From: Plasmodium malariae
Lineage: Eukaryota > Apicomplexa > Aconoidasida > Haemosporida > Plasmodiidae
Assembly (NCBI RefSeq): GCF_900090045.1
Contig: NC_041778.1
Location: 372,001 to 436,000, forward strand
Length of the DNA: 64,000 nt
Reading direction: 5' to 3'
This document shows positions 47,387 to 58,472 of this stretch, in pieces. Under the pieces are notes generated by a model. The model was not told where the DNA came from. It made no database searches and saw only the letters and a program-made list of their open reading frames with translations. The number at the start of each line of letters is the position of its first letter. Position 1 is the first letter of the stretch. Made by a program: the position numbers and the translations under genes.

Positions 47387-48835
47387 GAATAGTACTATAT
47401 AATTTTATAAAATATAATAATTCATATAGGGTAAATATATAGAAGGTGGTATAAGAAAAATGTACATTATATTGAGTACATATTATTATTTTTATATATA
47501 ATATATATTTATATATATATAAAATTATACATATATATTTATATATATAAATATTTATACATATATTTTTATACATATATTTTTATACATATATTTTTAT
47601 ACATATATATTTGTACATATATATTTGTACATATATATTTGTACACCATTATGTTATATTTATTTTATATACATAATTATCTACATTTGTACAATGTTAT
47701 ACACACTTACGTACACGATTACAAAAGGAGCGACTAACACACGAACAAAAATATAGTATAAAAAAAAAAATTAAACATGTATGTATTTGTATATACATAT
47801 ATATATAACTATATACTACAAAGATACGTGTAATTTACAGCATTACTAAATTAATAGTTTTACCTCTAATTAATGGCCCTTTAGAAAAATTGTGTAACAC
47901 AAATATGTTATTCATGTATTTAAATATATACATATAAATTAGAAGGGAGAATTATTATTTTTTTTTTTTTTTCAAAAATAAGGAAGAAAATTGTACTTTT
48001 ATTGAATGTTGAGAAATTTTAGCCATTTGAATGAAAAAAAAAAAAAAAAGATCTAAGGAGAAAATTATACATAATTCGATACTTTCTTTTTATTACCCTA
48101 AAAATATTATATTTCAACAAACCTGAAATTAAATATGACTTAACTATGTTCAGTAAAAAACTCGATAAAAAAAAAAAAAAAAAAAAAGTGAAAGAAAAAG
48201 TAAAAGTATAAATGAAAAAGAAAAAAATAGACCACCTAAAAATATATATATAGAAATGGTGACCATATATTTTTATCCCCTACTTCATTTTATATTGCAT
48301 TTTCTTAATTTTTTACATTATACCATTTTTGGAAATATGACGTTGTAACAATTTATAATAATGAAATGGTATCACTTGAGAGGAAGGGTTTACATTTAAA
48401 CATCTTGCCATTTTAAAAAATAACAATTTATTATGCACACGTAAATGTTTAATGTAGAGCAAAGTACATTATACAGTTGTGTATATATATACATATTTAT
48501 ACGGGACGGTCATGTAGACTAGGAATATTTAATGTTATAGAATGGAAATAATTTCTTCCATAAAGCGGTGTAGTCATTGTCAAATGTGCTAGCAGATTTC
48601 CCCTCTCTGATGACAAATGTTTCAAGGGGGGGAAATGCATTACCATAAAAGCATATATTTATATACATGTACAAAGTGTAGATATAAAAACAGGATAAAA
48701 AAACTTCTAAGAGGTATTGTTTCCTAGTAATAAATGCTCAGTTCATTAGTGAAGAGGATAACCTTTACAAATATAATTTAATTTAGCATGTGCTTTTTTT
48801 CTTTTTTCTTTTATCGCTTTTCATTTGGACACATA

Positions 48836-48866
<31 letters not shown>

Positions 48867-49440
48867 CAACTCCCAGCCAGACATATGCAAAAACAACTCG
48901 AGTCATTGAAATTTGCTTGTTTTCTTTCAAATGTATAAATTTTAATTGTTTCTTTAATAATAGCACATATATATGAGACACGTTTTCACTATGACTTCCC
49001 TAGAAAATGAACGGAGAAGAAAATATTCTTAAAATTACAATTCGTTCTGCAGTTTTTTCGAATAAATATTTTATCTTTTTCTCGAATTAAGGTTTTTTTT
49101 TGTTTTTTTTTTTCTTTTTTTGTCACCAAGTTCTTTAACACGCAAATTAGATAAATATAAATATGTACATATAAATGTATATGTATATATATAAATATAA
49201 ATTCATACTTATATTTATGAGAATCTGTAAATTTAACATTTTACGTTATTTTCCCTTTTTGCTTTTATTAATATAAAGCACCCATGCACACATGAGGAAA
49301 AAAAAAAAAAAATTCTTGCCAGTTCAGAAGAAAAGAAAGAAAGAAAAAAAATTATATGCTTATCACTATTTTTTAAAGGTATAAAAGCTAGTCAAATAAT
49401 AAAAAAAAAAAAAAATAGAAAAAATAACATTGCGTATTCA

Positions 49441-49484
<44 letters not shown>

Positions 49485-50046
49485 AATTTACTTATACCCA
49501 CACATATACGTATATTTAATATATCTATATTAACATTTATATTTTCTCAGTTCCATTTGCACACAGAAATAATCTAAACCTTTTACAACAGACAAAAAAA
49601 AAAAAAAAGCTTCTTAAAAAAAAAAAATGTGTACCTTTATACCTACCTTTCTGTTTTAAAAAATCATAAATAATAATTAAAAACGTGTGTATATACATAT
49701 ATAATATATGCGATATACCTACATATTTATACACATACTTATGTATATAAATATATGTATATTTTACACATACGCAACTTTTGAGGAAAAATAGACAGTT
49801 TCTACACTTCTCAACATTTTTGCATTTAATAAATTAAAAATTTTATTCGAATTTTTATTCTCAGAAGGGTTACATTGTAAATGAAATCCCTCTGAAACGT
49901 CTTTATTTTCTTCTTTTTCTTCAGTTTGTCTGTCTATATCTTTCTGTCTCTCTGTCTCTCTTTCTCTCTCTTATTTTTTTTATTTTTTTATTTTAATTTT
50001 TTTTTTTTTTTTTGCTTAATAATTTATACTCTCAGAGTAATACAGC
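46429..50046. other. 3.6 kb divergent intergenic region, very AT-rich
   Basis: This lies between divergent gene starts. It contains very long A runs (46650, 47355), TATATTTGTA and ATATATTTTTATACAT arrays (46950-47110, 47480-47645), CT-rich DNA (49925-49975) and one GC-richer foldable segment at 48592-48638. No coding exon is seen. AT content is high but not the near-pure AT of a Plasmodium centromere. Confidence 0.7.
48592..48638. other. GC-richer hairpin in intergenic region
   Basis: ATTTCCCC (48596-48603) pairs with GGGGAAAT (48629-48636), and flanking GC/GC extends the stem across a small bulge. The 25-base loop contains CTGATGA, a word that combines C/D snoRNA box motifs. It is isolated in AT-rich DNA. 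It could be an RNA element or a regulatory site; I cannot name it. Confidence 0.25.
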
Positions 50047-51727
50047 ATGAATGATTCATATAAAATTCGCGACTTGAATAAATTTCGATTGAGCGAAGAA
50101 AGAATAATTGAAAAATTCACAAGAGATCGAAATGAAATACTCCTGAATGAATCTCCTGATACACACCTACCCGTGGAGGTTGAGAGGAATAGAGAACCAC
50201 ATCGTTCGAGTGATGAATGTTTACCTTTAATGAACATTGTGAAAACCGGATGTGATAATCATCGTGGTAATGAACATTTATATATATTGCTTTTTTTTCT
50301 TTTTTTATATTTGACTTCTCTCATAACTGTAAATTATTAATACAGGGAGTAAAAGTGAAATTGTTATAAGAATATTCGCACGTTTATGATATGTGCGTAT
50401 ATCATTTGTGTTATATATGCATGTACGTATGTATGTATCTACGTATGTGTGTATATACCTGCGTATGTGTGTATGTACCTGCGTATGTGTGTATGTGCCT
50501 GCGTATGTGTGTATGTGCCTGCGTATGTGTGTATGTGTCTGCGTATGTGTGTATGTGTCTGCGTATGTGTGTATGTGCCTGCGTATGTGTGTATGTACCT
50601 GCGTATGTGTGTATGTGTCTGCGTATGTGTGTATGTGTCTGCGTATGTGTGTATGTACCTGCGTATGTATCTACTTAAATTTGTTTTTTCTTTTTTTCTT
50701 TTTTTCTTTGCGTACACCTTCAAACACGCGAGACAACGCGTTTCAAATGAAGTAATTTTTTTTTCCTCTCAGAAGAAAATGACATATCCACATCCACAAA
50801 AGATTTTTTTGTTGAAAGCTTATTATACAAAATAAGGAATTTAGAGAATGAAAAAAAATACTTACTAAAATTCTTAGAAAAAAAAAAAAAGAGAGAGATT
50901 GAGTACAAAAAGGCGTTGGAAGCTCAGGTACACTATGAGACAGTGTAAAAAAAAAAAAAAAAAACTAACAAATGCTTAGTTCATGCAGAGAAAAAACCAA
51001 CAAATGTTCGGTTCATAAAAAAAAAAAAAAAATGTACTAAATGATTAGTATAATAAAAAAGTGAACTAAAAGAAACACTATTCCAATTCGAATATATACA
51101 ATTTTGTAGGCAGCATTTGTCAACTCAGAGAGTAAAAAATATAAATTTTATGAAGACGAATGGTTGCACATGAAATCCCTCGAATATTTCTTCATGTAAG
51201 TATATAAAATAAAAACGAAAAAAGAACAAAGGCTAAGTAAATTAATTTCCCATTAATTTCTTAACCTATCAGTATAAATTCTTGTACAACAGGTATATTA
51301 TTGTGGCACACGTAGATTATGGAGTAGCAATAATATTACAATTATCATTATTATTATTTTTTTTATTTTATTATTTTTTATTTTTTATTTTTTATTTTTT
51401 ATTTTTTATTTTTTATTTATTATTTATTATTTATTATTTGTTATTTTTTTTTTTATTATTTATTATTATTTTTTTTTTTTTTTCATTTTCCTTCCCCTGT
51501 TGCTTATTCTTTTTTTTATTCTTAAGAAATTCTGGAGAAGAGCCCTTGAGACATAAATTAGAATTATTTTATGAAGATACGAATTTATACGAAGTTAACA
51601 AAAAAAAAATATATAAAAAAAATTTAAATGTTCACTTCTTTCATTTTAGAATGAGAAAGTTTCCATTTTGTGTTTCTTCCAATTTGTGTAATCTTACACA
51701 TACGTACTTGCACGCATACACACATAT

Positions 51728-51771
<44 letters not shown>

Positions 51772-52062
51772 CCCCCATACCCCGCGCAGAAACTGGGGAG
51801 TCTTACAGGAGTCCAAGAAATGTTCATAGAGACGCTAATAGAGGATCATAGAAATTTAATAAAAGAAAAACGTTCTATTTCAAAAAAGTATCATGAAGCA
51901 GTGGTATAATATATATATATTTTTTTTATTAGTAAAAAAAAAAAATTAAATTATACAATAAAACAAAATAAAAATGCATAAATTTGTGTGTTACATAGTA
52001 TTGGTATGTTCTCCCTTTGAGTACTGTACCATTTACTAAATTATTTTTCACATATGTGCATG

Positions 52063-52099
<37 letters not shown>

Positions 52100-52478
52100 C
52101 TATATAGGATGCAAACTTTCAACTGTATCAACAAAACGAAATGCTCAAGGCTCAAAATATAAGCCTCTTAGAGAAAAGCAAAGACATAATAAACGAGGAA
52201 CTAGTAATTATTAACTATATTTCTGGAAATTACAAAATCTCTACGTCCCTATTTTCCACTTAAAAAAATGCGAATTGGGTGTAACATTTATATATACGTA
52301 CGTACATATATATACAACTGCATGTACGTATACTTACATATAGATATACATATAATCATTCTTTTTTTTCCCTTTTCCCTTTTTTCCTTAATTTTTGGCT
52401 TACTAGCAAAACAAATTGGAAGCGCTCAACTTGTCCCTTATATATGTTCAAAAGGAAAATCTTCATTTGAAAGGTTTC

Positions 52479-52511
<33 letters not shown>

Positions 52512-52962
52512 GTATGTGTGTACATTTGTGCACGGGTACATACATACATACACACGTATAAGTATATACCCACGAATACACCCATGTATACACACACACC
52601 CACTCGTACTTGTATTTTCCCCCTTATTCAGAAGTGCTTGACCAATATTCCAGGCTGATAACTAACATAAAGATTTGTCCGGCAGTAAATAAGAAATATG
52701 AGTTCATTGTTTAATACAATACACATGTACACACTGTGCGCATAAGTATATGCCGCTTATCTATTTAAACCTCATTAAAAGTTATACTAATTTTTTACCT
52801 GTTTCTCGTTTGTATTTGCTCTAACATCGTTGTGCTCTATTTTGCTTTTCTTCGCTTTGCTATATTATACTGTGCCATATTTTATTATTTTAATTTTGTT
52901 TCTTTTAGGCTAATTTTCTTGAGGAAGAACTGGACAAGTTTAAAACCTATTTGTTAATTTAA
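50047..52962 (+). CDS. Coiled-coil protein of unknown function (nine exons)
   Basis: Exons: 50047-50266, 50773-50927, 51110-51195, 51527-51593, 51790-51903, 52108-52203, 52407-52473, 52632-52684 and 52909-52962. All phases fit, giving 303 residues. The start is [15 protein letters not shown]. After an acidic, polar region (residues 30-75) the rest is largely amphipathic helix: [38 protein letters not shown], then [18 protein letters not shown] and [18 protein letters not shown]. It ends [13 protein letters not shown]. This is coiled-coil architecture without low-complexity inserts, so a structural role in a conserved assembly is plausible, but I do not recognise the family. The weakest junction is the donor GTTAAC at 51594. 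Introns hold TA microsatellites and a 20-base array. Confidence 0.78.
50430..50670 (+). repeat. 20-base array (cctgcgtatgtgtgtatgta) in intron 1
   Basis: About eleven units with cct/tct and gta/gtg variants make up nearly half of the 506-base first intron of the nine-exon coiled-coil gene. Every frame is open on both strands, creating several Cys/Val/Tyr-rich false ORFs. Confidence 0.93.
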
Positions 52963-54682
52963 TAATAAGACCGTAGATGATGACTAAATCCATTTGACCG
53001 TTTCTCAAGTGTAACACCACAGTGAAATTTACTTGTTGTAAATGTTTAATTAATTATTTATTTATAAATATTATAATTTTTAATGCTTATAAAAGAAAAA
53101 AAATAATAAAAAAAATAATAAAAAAAATAATAAAAAAAAAAAATAAAAAAAAAAAAAATAATAATAAAATAATAATAATAATAAAAGGAAGTATTTTATC
53201 CTTTGTTCTTTTTTCATTGTTTTTATTATCTCGACAAGTTCAATATTGCTATTCATTCACATTTATTTTTGCGCTCCCATACATCTCGTCTATTTTTCCT
53301 CTTCCCTCTTTTATGTAATTATTCATTTTTAATTTTCCTCAAAATTAACCCCTTCTAACGATACCTACATTTTATGCTTTATTCTTATCACAGTAGTACA
53401 AATGGCAAACATGCATGCACAGGAAAAGGCAGTTAAGAATTTTGTACATGATTAAGTGAATATACCTAACTATGCATAATTGTTCTATATTCTTATATCA
53501 TGTTATTCCTTACTATATCATACTATGCAATAATATACCAACATGGTATATACATACATATAATGCACATATGTATGTTTGCGCTACCGCCCTTTTTAAT
53601 TAATGTTTATTAGTGCGATACTGATCGTTTTGTATAGCTGTACCTTTTTATTTATGTTTTTATAACATTTTATGTTTGAACTATTTTACTTGATCGCTTA
53701 TTCGTTATATGTGCATTTACATATACGTATATGCCTACATATACATAAGTATTTAAGTCTTTTTCCCGGCTATTTATGCCCTCATATTAATAATTATACT
53801 TTTACTGCCTATTCATTTGGTTTTTAAGTGCATACGAGCATATATATTCATATGTATGTATATACATATATTTACATTTGCACCTTTTTCTTTCATTCGC
53901 ATTATGTGATACAATTTGACTCTTATTTTTACGAATTCGTAAAAACATTTATAAATACAAAAAGAAAAAAAAAAATTGCACTGCATCACATCATAGCATA
54001 ATACATCAGATCCCATTTTGAAATATTGTACTCATGCAGCATGTATGAGTAAAACATATTGCGTGAGTTACATACTTTATTTCTCATAAGTGAAGCTCAC
54101 CTATTTCTGCTACCCGAAAGAACAGCGAACATTCATCTACATAAAATTTCACACCTACTCAGTCCATATATTTTGAGAAGGAAAAAAAAAAATTATGTAC
54201 ACTTTTTTTTAAAAATTAGTGAAATTATGTTGGTTCATTTTTGTTGTTCATTTTGAAGAGATTTATTTTTTTAACAAAAGAAAAGTTTAAACGTTTCGGG
54301 ATGATCATAAAAATTGTAGAATAGTGAATGACAGGAAAACGAATGATAACAAGGATAAGCAATTATACATGGACTCTTCTTAAAAATAAAGAGATTTGTA
54401 CAAATATCATATCAAACGCTTAATGAGTCTCCAAATTTCTATCTAAAATGTGTAAAAATAGTGAGCACCACAAACATATGTTTGTATCATCAGCTGTATA
54501 TCTTAAAGAAAAAACAGAAAAAAAAAAAAAATTTATACTAATCGGACAAAAAAAAAAAAAAAAAAAAGCATGCATAAAGCTACTAGCTTAATTATCATCC
54601 CAAGAAGCCTTAGCAATGGGCACTTTTCACGAAAAAAACAAAGCAAAAAATGCGAAGCAAATTTATCATAGAAAAATGAGCA

Positions 54683-54845
54683 TAACAAATTTAGTGTGGC
54701 AAAATGAGCGTAACAAATTTAGTGTGGCAAAATGAGCGTAACAAATTTAGTGTGGCAAAATGAGCGTAACAAATTTAGTGTGGCAAAATGAGCTTGGCAA
54801 AATGAACTTGGCAAAATGAGCTTGGCAAAATGAGCTTGGCAAAAT
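54683..54845 (+). repeat. Two linked arrays (27-28-base, then 14-base)
   Basis: Four copies of a 27-base unit (tgagcgtaacaaatttagtg plus tggcaaaa) are followed by five copies of a shorter tgagcttggcaaaa unit. The short unit looks like a deletion derivative of the long one. Confidence 0.9.
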
Positions 54846-55182
54846 GAATGTACGTACGATTCTGAAAATAAGAGTTCCAAAACAATAATACTGAAGAAGC
54901 ATTTTCTTGCTTGACCTTCATTTAAAAATTTAACTTAAAACCTTGTTGCCAATGCGTAGATACGCCTTTTCGTGAATGAACCAATATACGAGTACATATA
55001 TGCATATGCATAATATGTATGTATAAGTCGCTTAGCAGACGCATTTACTGTTGTACGCCGTTACTGTGCACTGCGCAAAGGAAAATTTGTTACCCTAATT
55101 GGATGTTCTCTCATTGCTTCTAGCTTCTCCCTACTGACTGTGCTCTGCTCTAGCTACTCGCTGTTTTCTCCTTAACATTATG

Positions 55183-55312
55183 TCCCTATACTTTGTCCCT
55201 ATACTTTGTCCCTATACTTTGTCCCTATTACTTTATCCCTATTACTTTATCTCTATTACTTTATCCCTATTACTTTATCCCTATTACTTTATCCCTATTA
55301 CTTTATCCCTGT
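55183..55312 (+). repeat. 14-base array (tccctattacttta)
   Basis: About nine units, the first three with ctttg instead of cttta, lie immediately 3' of the kinase gene's stop (the kinase is on the minus strand). Confidence 0.9.
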
Positions 55313-55333
55313 TTCCATACACCCCAGTCCCAA

Positions 55334-58300
55334 CTATACTAGATCAGCAAAACAATAATGAATCAGAGCCTCCCTCGCGTTCTGTATTCTCGTAAATGGG
55401 TTTGGGTCTAAAAGACGCAAACATAAATCTAGGACTTCAGGATGTTGTTTCCAAATAAAAGGATCAAAATGTGGCTTAGTGTGGGTTAATATTTTTTTTT
55501 TTAAATGAATAGACATATTATTATTAATTTCAAATGGAAATCTTCCATCCATTAGTGCATATAAAATAACTCCACATGCCCATATGTCATTACCAGTAGA
55601 TATAATTCCATCTAATGACTCTGGTGACATATAAGGTGCAGTGCCACAGATATTCTTTGAAGTTGTACTTCTACTATCACTATTAAAATTACCATTATTA
55701 TAAACATGCTCCATCATGTCCATATCAATTAAACATAAATCACTGTATGAATTATTGTTATCCTTTCTTTCCCTTCTGTCTTTTTTAACACTATTGCTCT
55801 TTACTTCTTTGCGCTTTGTGTATTTCCCTTCATGTAGTTGGAGACTCCTTAAGGGAAGGTTGTTCCTCTTCGACTCATAATTACCGTCACTAGCATTGCC
55901 TCTATTATTTCCGATGCTCCTACTACTCCCCCTTTTAGTGGTGTTTATAAGTGTTTTGCAACCCTTAGGAATAAAGCGCGTATGCACGTAATTACTACTA
56001 CTACTACTACCATTACGCATTTTCCTTGGAATCTTAAAACCCTTTCTAAAATTATAATTCTCAGAGGTATAGATCCGAGGTTCATATGAATTTATGGATA
56101 TCAAGGAATTTTTGGAAATAAAAGAATCGAGAGAAGTCTTAGAAGAAGAAGAAGAAGAAGAAGAAGAAGAAGAAACTCCTATTCTACCTCCTGCTCCTCT
56201 TTCTCTTTCATTCTTGACAATTTCTTCATCCTTCTCATTAAAATCCTTTTCTTTCCTTCCTCTTTCAAAATGAGGTGGTGGATTTATCTCGTTGTTGCAC
56301 AAGTAAGGGGCGTTTAGTCCAATATGACTGTTGCTGTCGTTTCCTGAATAGTCATCTTCATAGTAGCTCTCACTGCAGTAGTGTTCATTATCATAATAAT
56401 CACTATCGCTAGCATCTCCTCCACAGTTAGCTTCTTCCGAATCACTGTCATTGTACAACTCATAGTTTATTCTATCCGCAGAAGTGGTATATTTCGCGCG
56501 ACTCCCCCCCTCACCTTGTAAATTCATCAAAAATGGGTAGTTATAGTTGTAGTTGCAGCAGTAGTCTTTGCTTCTAAACGCTCTTCTCCTAACATGTCGA
56601 GCACCTCTTAACGTCCTGCTTCCACATGATACTGATCTATTGCCCTCTTCAGATATATACGGAACATTACTATCAGCTAGTCTGTAGGAGGTGCCAAAAT
56701 TTTCATAATTCATATTTGCTTTTCTTTTTTTCCTAAACATAATGTTTTCAAATTTAATATCTCTATGTATCATATCCTTTGAATGTAAGAAGTCTAGAGC
56801 TAAGAGTAGGTTCTTCATTATCTTTTTTACTTCATATACATTTAACGAATCCGGTGCAAGAGACATAAAATAGTCGAATAAAGTACATCCTTCACAAAAA
56901 TCCATAATTATACAGTTATAATTTTTTGCAGTAAATACATCATATATGGATATAATATTTTTATGTGGGTTACTTTTTAAAAATAAATATTTTTTTGTAA
57001 AATTGTTTGCATATTTTGAATCATTATCCTGATAATTTCCTTTTTCTTTTAAAACGATCTTCATTGCATATGTTTTCTTATCATTTACATTTATGCATTT
57101 ATACACTTGTGACTTATCTCCATAATATATTAAATCGACTATATAGTATACATTATTATTACTGTGCGTATTGGGGGTATTGCACTTATTGGGTGTATTG
57201 CACTTATTGGGTGTATTGCACTTATTGGGTGTATTGCACTTATTGGGTGTATTGCACTTATTGGGTGTATTGCACTTATTGGGTGTATTGCACGTACTGG
57301 GCGTATTGAACGTACTGGGCTTATTGCACGTACTGGGCTTATTGCACGTACTGGGCGTATTGAACGTATTGCTCGTTTCATTTGTGTAGGGAACTGAGTC
57401 AACAGCACACAGAGAGCACCATCCATTATCAATCTTATCGATGGTTCTGTTCCCGTACGCATCATTCCCATTTAATGAGTTACTCGTTTTACTTTTCTGG
57501 TCATGTTGTTTACTGGAAGTTCTTCTGTCTCTAAGAAAATCTCTATCATTAGAAACAGCGTTAGAAGCACTGTTAGAAGCTTCTATAGAAGCCTCTCCAA
57601 AAGCAGCAGTGTTATCTTCCCTTTCATTCCCTTTCCTTATTAATTCCAGGCTTTTCCCCCTCTCCTCCATGGGACTTCTTCCTGTGCACCTACTCGCAAT
57701 GCAAAATTCACATGCTGATATTAAAGAACAAAAACAACAATTGTTAGAGCCTTTTACAAGATTCCGTTCTCCCTCTTTTTTTAACTGATTTTTGCATTTT
57801 TTCATTATATTTCTGCATATTACCTCGTCAAATGTATAGGGGTAATAATTCTTTCCTTCCTTAATACTTCTCTGTTTGCCGTTTTCTAAAACGTATGGCC
57901 TAACTTCATACATTTTATTCAATATGATGTTATTGCCACCCCCCGTTTTTGCTACATGTACATGTTCAGGTACTTCGAAACTGTTAAACAGATGTAACTT
58001 ATTCGACATGGTAAATTTTAAATCATTATCTGTGTTATTCTTTTCTATAATACTTGTGGAATAAGCCTTTAAAATGTTCCTCTTATCACCTGCTTTTAAG
58101 GGGGTCTTCTTCTCTTTAATGCTTTCATTAGTGTATAATGCTACCCTTTTTTGGATCCTGTATGGGTCTGACTTATGGCTCAGATTATCTCTATCAGTGT
58201 CATTGCTATTACTACTGTCACTGACACTATCACTATCACTGCCGCTACCATTTCCAATCCCACCTATCCTACCCTTTCTCACACTATATTGATAATTGTG

Positions 58301-58411
58301 TAGAGAGTCAGGCTTACATCCCATGTTTCCGTTTAACACCTTTTCCACAGTGTGCTTTAACAATTTAACATATGGCAACAGCGATTCTTCCTTGCTCTTT
58401 AGTGGTGGCAT
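55334..58411 (-). CDS. Divergent serine/threonine protein kinase, catalytic part
   Basis: This ORF of 1025 residues carries a kinase domain from about residue 420 to the end. The glycine loop is degenerate (YYGDKSQVYKC). The ATP-lysine is in YAMKIV, the catalytic loop is HRDIKFEN (about 547-554), and the P+1 region is GTAPYMSPESL. These are followed by NDIWACGVILYALMDGRFPF and a final R in FTRIQNA. The magnesium motif is LIDMDM, so DFG is DMD: Asp is kept, Phe and Gly are not. About 335 low-complexity residues separate HRDIKFEN from DMD. The N-terminal part has a Cys-containing region (FCSLISACEFC) and a CNTPNK repeat (about 350-415). Substrate specificity cannot be told; the layout resembles calcium/AMPK-like groups only loosely. 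The ATG at 58411 is probably not the true start, because the upstream ORF overlaps it and seems to be the same gene. Confidence 0.88.
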   Translation of the reverse strand: MPPLKSKEESLLPYVKLLKHTVEKVLNGNMGCKPDSLHNYQYSVRKGRIGGIGNGSGSDSDSVSDSSNSNDTDRDNLSHKSDPYRIQKRVALYTNESIKEKKTPLKAGDKRNILKAYSTSIIEKNNTDNDLKFTMSNKLHLFNSFEVPEHVHVAKTGGGNNIILNKMYEVRPYVLENGKQRSIKEGKNYYPYTFDEVICRNIMKKCKNQLKKEGERNLVKGSNNCCFCSLISACEFCIASRCTGRSPMEERGKSLELIRKGNEREDNTAAFGEASIEASNSASNAVSNDRDFLRDRRTSSKQHDQKSKTSNSLNGNDAYGNRTIDKIDNGWCSLCAVDSVPYTNETSNTFNTPSTCNKPSTCNKPSTFNTPSTCNTPNKCNTPNKCNTPNKCNTPNKCNTPNKCNTPNKCNTPNTHSNNNVYYIVDLIYYGDKSQVYKCINVNDKKTYAMKIVLKEKGNYQDNDSKYANNFTKKYLFLKSNPHKNIISIYDVFTAKNYNCIIMDFCEGCTLFDYFMSLAPDSLNVYEVKKIMKNLLLALDFLHSKDMIHRDIKFENIMFRKKRKANMNYENFGTSYRLADSNVPYISEEGNRSVSCGSRTLRGARHVRRRAFRSKDYCCNYNYNYPFLMNLQGEGGSRAKYTTSADRINYELYNDSDSEEANCGGDASDSDYYDNEHYCSESYYEDDYSGNDSNSHIGLNAPYLCNNEINPPPHFERGRKEKDFNEKDEEIVKNERERGAGGRIGVSSSSSSSSSSSKTSLDSFISKNSLISINSYEPRIYTSENYNFRKGFKIPRKMRNGSSSSSNYVHTRFIPKGCKTLINTTKRGSSRSIGNNRGNASDGNYESKRNNLPLRSLQLHEGKYTKRKEVKSNSVKKDRRERKDNNNSYSDLCLIDMDMMEHVYNNGNFNSDSRSTTSKNICGTAPYMSPESLDGIISTGNDIWACGVILYALMDGRFPFEINNNMSIHLKKKILTHTKPHFDPFIWKQHPEVLDLCLRLLDPNPFTRIQNAREALIHYCFADLV
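57165..57360 (-). repeat. 18-base coding tandem repeat in kinase (CNTPNK)
   Basis: About eleven 18-base units encode Cys-Asn-Thr-Pro-Asn/Ser-Lys/Thr just before the kinase domain. The downstream units (in coding direction) are uniform, the upstream ones diverged. A repeat placing a cysteine every six residues is uncommon. Confidence 0.94.
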
Positions 58412-58434
58412 CGGTTCTTCCTTATTCTTAAAAT

Positions 58435-58472
<38 letters not shown>

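Larger units (their letters stand above)
52963..55333. other. Convergent intergenic region
   Basis: This holds the 3' flanks of the coiled-coil and kinase genes. It contains AAT/A-run DNA (53095-53180), TA/CATATG-rich stretches, A runs (54523, 54549), a 28-base and 14-base array (54683-54845) and a 14-base array (55183-55312). Short ORFs here have no coding character. Confidence 0.75.

Noticed and set aside
46429..50046. Centromere
   Set aside because: The region is AT-rich with many TA arrays but has too much G and C, and no single 2 kb near-pure AT core with the tandem structure expected of Plasmodium centromeres.
51294..51350. Extra exon ([10 protein letters not shown]) in the nine-exon coiled-coil gene
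   Set aside because: All its donor options leave the wrong phase for the next exon, while exon 3 joins exon 4 directly in phase.
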